NCBI GenBank assembly: GCA_039000515.1 | Contig: JBCFYV010000001.1 | Coordinates: forward strand, 37,732,750-37,796,749 | Reading direction: 5' to 3' | DNA from: Timema cristinae | Lineage: Eukaryota > Arthropoda > Insecta > Phasmatodea > Timematidae | Length of the DNA: 64,000 nucleotides | Part shown: piece by piece, positions 58,478 to 64,000 of the stretch | Numbering within the stretch: the stretch's first letter is position 1 | Layout: every line of letters starts with the position of its first letter | Notes under the pieces: model-generated | Database searches by the model: none | What the model was told of the DNA's origin: nothing | Seen by the model: only the letters and a program-made list of their open reading frames with translations | Position numbers and translations under genes: made by a program

Positions 58478-58605
58478 GGGATAGATTTGAGGAGGAGATC
58501 GAATTCGAATCTCGGTCGGGGGGAAACCAGGTGGTTTACAAAATGGTTTTCCACAAATACACTATAACCTTCCTGAATAAACCTTCCTAATTTAAAACCT
58601 TTGGG
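58478..58605 (+). mobile_element. SINE, type 2, fragment
   Basis: GAGGAGGAGATCGAATTCGA, ATCTCGGTCGGGGGGAA and TTTACAAAATGGTTTTCCAC cover the B box and proximal body only. Confidence 0.6.
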
Positions 58606-58609
58606 TAAA

Positions 58610-60195
58610 TATTAAAAAAGCATACAACCCAATTGGGGATTAAACATGATTTAATAAAAATAGAACTAAAGAAAAAATTTAACCCTTTAAAATGAAGATA
58701 AATGAAATAGTATTAGCGCAAACGATGAGTTTAAAGAAAAAACCCCTTTTCCAAATTTTACAATAAGCTTATAAAAATGTTGCCCAACAAATATTTGGCT
58801 TTCACTGTGGCAATTTTAAAAAAGGACTTGTTTTGGCTTTTTCCCAAACAACACCGTTCTAATAAGTCCACAATAGCCCAACCCAATAGCTTCAGTCTTA
58901 TAAGAAATTTTATTTTGGGTCTTTCGGTCCCCTTTGCCAAACCCCGCTCTCAGCCATGTCGGAGGTGTGTGTCTGGGTTGTGAAGGAACCCCTGCAAACC
59001 CTTTACTGACCAGCTTGCAAAATTGTCTTTTAAATTTAAGTGAATTGCCCCCAACAAAAACGAGGAAAAAAAAAGTTTCCCCCAAAGTAACCATGCAGCT
59101 CCCTCAGCGTTGATACCATTTAACGAAAACATGTTCTTAAGAAACACAAAGTTCAGCACGATAAGTACAATCTGATCCCCTTAAACCCCCTATACAATAT
59201 AGCACAAAGGGCAACATCCCGACAGTTCCCTTTTTTAAAAGTAACAAATCAAATAAAATAATAAATATAGAAGCATTCTCCCCAAAACCAAAAGATTTGA
59301 AACTATTTAAAAGATACAGGGATATTTCTTTCCTAGATATACATACCCAAAAACTTGTTTAGCACAAAAGAGTTACTGTTTTCCGGAAGCGAAATGAGAA
59401 AACTTAACATTTTGCGCTATATACGAATCAATTTTCTTTAAAGTTAAGAAAAATTTTTCATTAAAAAAAAATTACTATACATAATATTAAAATAAACATT
59501 TTTATATAAATTGTTAACACGTTGAAAGTGTAGACGTAAAACACGAAGAACTATACAATTGCAATTGAGTAAGTGAAGCATAATTGCATTACTAGCCTAA
59601 ATCATGAAGTTGCATTAGTTATATTTCAAGGTGAAATGCCAGCCTTTAAATAGAATATCTTATCAACATTTACATGATCACAAATATAGAAGACCAATGT
59701 CTAATTACAACATAGACTGTTACCTATCAACCCATGTTTAAATCTCTCTACATCGTCAGCCAGACCATCGATACAGTCTCTCTGAAATGACAGGAGAGTA
59801 GCTCTAGCATCAGCTCCTAGTAGGTTGGTGATTGAATAGTAAGCATGATATCTGTGCCACTCCGCTGTAACCCATTACGAGCCTACCAGAGCAGTGACGC
59901 CATCTGGTCTGTAAAGGAATCCGGGCCTGATTTTCTGTGTAAATACCGAGTCATAATCGTGACTCTTATAGTATTTCTTTTTAATGATTGATAAAACCTT
60001 CAGGTTGAAACCGGTGAAATTTAGCTACACAAATTTACATTTGTCTGATATATAGTGATAGTGTAATATGATGAATGATAGCACTGGGTCTTGGTAGGAA
60101 TTATTTTTCTCTTGGGGATTTGGAAAAATATGTTTAAGGTATGATGATTTTTGTGATCTTAGCTTAGAATATATAAGATCATAGTGTCGGATCAA
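58610..60195. other. intergenic; distorted to about 59,300, cleaner after
   Basis: 59,440-60,195 reads as ordinary single-copy AT-rich DNA. No gene is recognised. Confidence 0.35.
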
Positions 60196-60199
60196 GGAG

Positions 60200-60395
60200 A
60201 TAAAAATTAAGGAGAAGTAGGCTAATATAATAGCCTCCCAGACGTAGCTGCCCCTTTTGTTGAGTGGAAGGAAAAATTCACGTGATGCACCCACCTCTTG
60301 TGTTCGAACAACAGAAAGTAGTTTGGGCGCTGCGCTATGAGGCATTTTCTCCCAGTGAGCGGTTGCTCTACCAGAAGCGCCAGTCTTTAATTGAA
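60200..60395 (-). mobile_element. probable tRNA-derived SINE
   Basis: Minus strand: TGGTAGAGCAACCGCTCACT (A-box-like), TGTTGTTCGAACACAAGAGG (B box) and GTGAATTTTTCCTTCC, in the usual order. The two ORFs across it, one per strand, are explained by this. Confidence 0.45.
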
Positions 60396-60464
60396 TGGGT
60401 CGTTCCCTCCACTGATCACGCCGTCTTATTTCCCAAATTCGGGTTTTTCCCGCATTTCGTTTAA

Positions 60465-60600
60465 TGTGTAATTTTGGTAGGGTGATTGTGAGAGGGAAAT
60501 GAAGGACCTAATTTTAAAAACGTGGGATCCAAACCACGGGGGAGGCCCTGGCTTTCCCCCCACATTCAAAAGATGTTTTTGTCAGAGGTGAAGGAAATTC
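60465..60600 (-). mobile_element. SINE, type 1, body fragment
   Basis: GGTAGGGTGATTGTGAGAGG, ATGAAGGACCTAATTTT, CCAAACCACGGGGGAGGCCC and GTCAGAGGTGAAGGAA match the minus-strand body; head and tail are missing. Confidence 0.8.
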
Positions 60601-60839
60601 TATCACTGAAGAAATCGGGCTTTTATTCACAATGATAAAAATTAAGGGGGGGGGGAAACCCTGTGTGTTGTGTCTTTTTAAAATTTTATTTTAAGTTAGT
60701 TTGTTTGTAAGAAAAAATTTTGTGCTGGAATGGCCCCGGTTATTAAGGGGAACCCTTGGGAAGTATCTAATTATGTTTTTACAGTTTAAATATTTATGCA
60801 TATGAATTAATTTTTAAAATTTGATTTTTTATTCCTTTA

Positions 60840-61112
60840 TTTTTTTTTTGCACCGCGTCTTACTACCCGTTGGGTTTTTTCCCCTTTAATTTCTAATTAC
60901 AATAAGTTTTTTGGGAATTGGGAAGGTTTAATTAAGGGGAAAAGTAAAACCCCCCTTTTGGGTTTTAAAGGGAGAGTGGAAAACCCATTTAGGAAAAACC
61001 CCCCTCCAGTTCACCCGCCGATTTTCCCAAAACCTCGATCTCCCCGTCCCTTCAGAAATTCGAGACCCAACCCCCGATTTAGCCGTTAGCCAAAAGCCCC
61101 CGAGGGGGGTTT
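60840..61112 (-). mobile_element. SINE, type 2, full-length but distorted
   Basis: GCACCGCGTCTTACTACCCG at the 3' end, then GGGAATTGGGAAGGTT, TCACCCGCCGATTTTCCC, CGATCTCCCCGTCCC and CCCGAGGGGGG. Same order as 33,266-33,539, with many lengthened C, G and T runs. Confidence 0.85.
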
Positions 61113-61114
61113 TT

Positions 61115-62420
61115 CTTCTATTTTAAATTAGTTCTGATTTTTTTTATAGGAATACCGTTTTTTTGAAACCCTTGAAAACTCACGCAAACCACAGTGGAAA
61201 AGGGGAAAAAAATATTTAAAATTTTTAATTTCACCCTTCCCCCAAAATTTTAGTTAAAATAATGGGGAAGATAAAATTAAAAAAAGTCCCCCCCAAAAGC
61301 AAGTATTTCAAAAGTTTTGGGGAAATTTTTTTTGGATATACTTTATATTTGATAAAAAAAAAAATAAGAAATATTTCTTCAATCCCCATTAGTGTATTTC
61401 TTTCAATAATGGTGATTGAAAGTGACCCTTTTTTAAAAAAAATAAATGTTTAAAATAATTAGTTCGGGAAATGGGGAAAGGTAGAGTTGATAATAAATGT
61501 AAACAGAAAACATCCCCTACATTTTGCAATAACAGTGAGTGAAAACCCAAAAATAAATAAAAAAAATTCTCAGTATGCGGGAAAGGGATTCGAACCACTA
61601 AATACCCAACCCAAAAGAAAAAAGCCCCCGGTCCCCCAAAATTTTATCGTTTTTATAAGGGTTTTTGAAATTAAAGTGTAATGATTGCCTTGGGATATAT
61701 ATATACATACCACCCACAAAACACAAATGACGTGTTGGGAAAACGCATAAAACCAAAAATCCCCAATTAGCTTTTTGGACCAAAAATAAAACCAAAAATC
61801 CCGATACAACAACGGAAATCTTGCTAACACCATTAAAGTGTTTTAAAAATTTTCGGGTGTACAGGCCCGGGAGACCCCCAAAGTGGTCAAGAAAATGCGT
61901 TTTACCAAAAAAAAGTTGCATAAGGGCTGGGGCCCCCGTGACACTTCACATGAAAAAAAAGGCAAGCACTTTCTGTGATGTAGGACTGTTAATGATGACC
62001 CTTAAAAACCAAAAATTCCATTTCCCTAGTTTTGGAAACTGATATTTTTGTTTACTATTAATTTTTGGTGTGGCCTCTACTCCCCGTGCTTCAAGAGGTA
62101 AAGGTGTGAAGTGCCATGCGCCCTTCCTTTTTTGAAACCCTGTTTGGGACGCATCCCCTTTGAACACCCCTTTCCCTTATTCCGTGTTGTACCCCCAAAA
62201 CACTTTGAACACAATTTAATAATGTTAGAATAACTTTCCGGAAAATTTTTTAAGTGTAAAGGGGGGATTTAGTATTATTTTTGGGTTTCCCCAAACAAGC
62301 TATATAGGCGGGTTTTGGGATTTGCGTTTCCGAACCCCCCCTTTTTTGTGTGGGGGGGTGAGGGGGGAAATTATATTTTAAAAAAACTTTTTGTGAAATT
62401 TTTTGACCCTGGCTGTAGGG
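61115..62420. other. distorted sequence, nothing firm
   Basis: A B-box-like GGGATTCGAACCAC (plus-strand reading) near 61,586 may mark another SINE. Overlapping ORFs between 61,570 and 62,170 are uninformative. Confidence 0.3.
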
Positions 62421-62424
62421 AACG

Positions 62425-62635
62425 GGGGTGATAAAGGGTTTTCGAACCCCAAATCGAAAATGAACAAAAGGAAGGGGGGGTTTGGTTTTCCTTTTTATGG
62501 TTTTCCACTATTTCTTTTCTCTCCACGCAGTGGGGGGGAAAACTTTCTAAATTTTAAACCCTTCCCAATCCCTTTTCCCAATTAAATGATTAGTGCTTTT
62601 AAGCGAAATAGCCCAAGGGGGGTTACGTGGTGCAA
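62425..62635 (+). mobile_element. SINE, type 2, distorted
   Basis: TTTATGGTTTTCCACTATTT, CTCCACGCAGTGGGGG, CCCTTCCCAATCCC and AATTAAATGATTAGTGCTTT follow the type-2 body in order; the head is barely readable. Confidence 0.6.
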
Positions 62636-62639
62636 AGGG

Positions 62640-64000
62640 ATTATTGTTTAAACTTTGTTTTTACATCTCCCTTTCCCCTTGTTAGTTTTTTTCCCCCACA
62701 AAAAAATTAAAAAGTGTTTGGAAATTTCTAGGAAGCAAACTTCCCAAAGAAACCTATGATGATTAAATTTGGGTAATATATGGGTTTGCAATTTGGGCAA
62801 GCAGTTTAAACCCCCTCCCTCGAAATAAAACCCTTAAACTTTTTTAATGCATTGCTTTTCCTTCCAAGACAAGTTTGCGGTACTGATTAAAGGGTTAATA
62901 TCCCTTCGTTTAAAGAAGGAAACAGTTTTTTCCCTGAATTTCAAAGGAAAAAATTCTTTTTTTTGTTTTTTTTTAAAAATTTAAAATTTTTTCTTTTTTT
63001 AAAGTAAAAGAAAAAAAATTTTACCTGATAATTTAACGTGTTATTTTTTAATTTTAAAAAATATTTAAAGGGTGGTTTTTTTAAAAAGCAAAAAAAATTT
63101 TGGTTAATTTTTAAAACTTATTCTTTTAAATTTTTGTGATCCGGGTTTATTTTTTTTTTTAAATTAAAAACATTTTAAAACAACATTTAAAACACTTTTT
63201 TACCCAAAGGGGTTTTCGGTGTGACATACAGTTTCTGTAGGCTAAGAGAGTAGAAAAAATTTTAAGAATCTGTCTGTGACATGAAAGCTTGGGTCTAAAA
63301 ATGTTTTTTGGGTTTTTTTAATGTTTTACTCCCAAACCCAATTTTTTAGTCTAGTATCACTAAAAGGGAAGTGTTTTGGCCCAAAGCCTTAATTTAAATT
63401 ACTATTTTTGTGGGGGGCTTTTCCAAAAAAAAATGTATATAAAAAAATATTTTACAAAAAAAATTTTGCCCCGGGAGCTAAATCAGAAAAAATTTTGGAA
63501 GGTTTATCTTTTTTTTTTATTTTATTTTGCTTCCCCAGGATTTATTTCCCTGATAAAATGTGTAATCACGAAAAAATTTTATACCCGAGCCACAAAAAAA
63601 TGATTGAACCCCGTGCGTCTAGTTTTAACCTATCTCTTTAAAATTGGTAAATTTTTCCCTTTGGTTAAAATTTTCCCCTTAAAAATTTTTTCCGCCGGGG
63701 CCGCTCCTTTTGCGGGGGCTCCGCCAAAGCAAACGAAAAAAATGGGGGGGAGAATGGGGGTTAAAGGGGGGCTCCGGGTTGCCAGGGAAACCCCTTTTAT
63801 AATCAAGAACATGATGTATTGTTTTTAAGGGGGCACGGTTTTCAATCCCTGGGAGAATTGTCAAAACATTTTTTGGGGGGAAAAAGGCCAAACCCGCTGG
63901 GTTAAACTGGAAAAGGGGGTTTGGGTTGGGAAACTGATGGTGTTGTGGGAAAGGGTGTTATTTTGTTTCTGTGGGATGAAAACTTTACGTCAAGCGAACT
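62640..64000. other. distorted sequence to window end
   Basis: Homopolymer-rich. The GC-rich patch at 63,690-63,780 gives overlapping ORFs on both strands with no recognised motif. Confidence 0.35.

Noticed and set aside
60025..60345. 106-residue minus-strand ORF.
   Set aside because: Begins in a tRNA-like SINE head and has no protein motif.

Overview
This window is AT-rich, repeat-dominated, non-coding DNA from a eukaryote. An arthropod is most likely and an insect, plausibly a hemipteran, is my best guess. The grounds are: many tRNA-derived SINEs with (TAA)n tails, GGTTATG/GGTTAGG-type sequence of the kind common in insect intergenic DNA, an RTE-like short element beginning TGTTGCCCGCGGCTT, and what looks like an insect gustatory-receptor exon at the left edge. 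There are no operons, no dense ORFs and no bacterial signals. Species assignment is not possible from sequence alone.

Layout. 1-492 (minus): N-terminal part of a 7-transmembrane chemoreceptor-like gene, running off the window and broken by one frameshift. 2.1-4.8 kb: first copy of a diverged dispersed repeat family, split by a SINE. 4.9-17.5 kb: a 12.6-kb satellite array in which three related ~265-bp monomers (A, B, C) form a ~790-bp higher-order unit; it contains hybrid monomers, a 60-base poly-A block and a ~1.4-kb duplication. 17.5-19.0 kb: a 100-N scaffold gap flanked by two ~640-bp copies that are ~98% identical. 19.1-19.3 kb: a second possible chemoreceptor exon, followed by a 258-bp near-perfect palindrome. 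21-25.5 kb: three more copies of the dispersed family. 26-38 kb: SINEs, an RTE-like element, a decayed hAT-type transposase (31.35-31.89 kb), minisatellites and a GC-richer island. 38-46 kb: poor-looking, homopolymer-distorted sequence including an ~830-bp direct repeat. 46-54 kb: cleaner sequence with one candidate exon and a cluster of SINE insertions, two of them in the same target site. 54-64 kb: mostly distorted sequence in which SINEs are still recognisable.

At least two SINE families with different tRNA-like heads share the same 3' end, including a small ACCCG-AA-CGGGT hairpin, so they were probably mobilised by the same LINE. Several copies have exact target-site duplications of 9-13 bp. 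No intact protein-coding gene is visible. Several of the strangest features (gap-flanking duplication, poly-A block, palindrome, homopolymer distortion) may be assembly or read artefacts and should be checked on raw reads before any biological reading.
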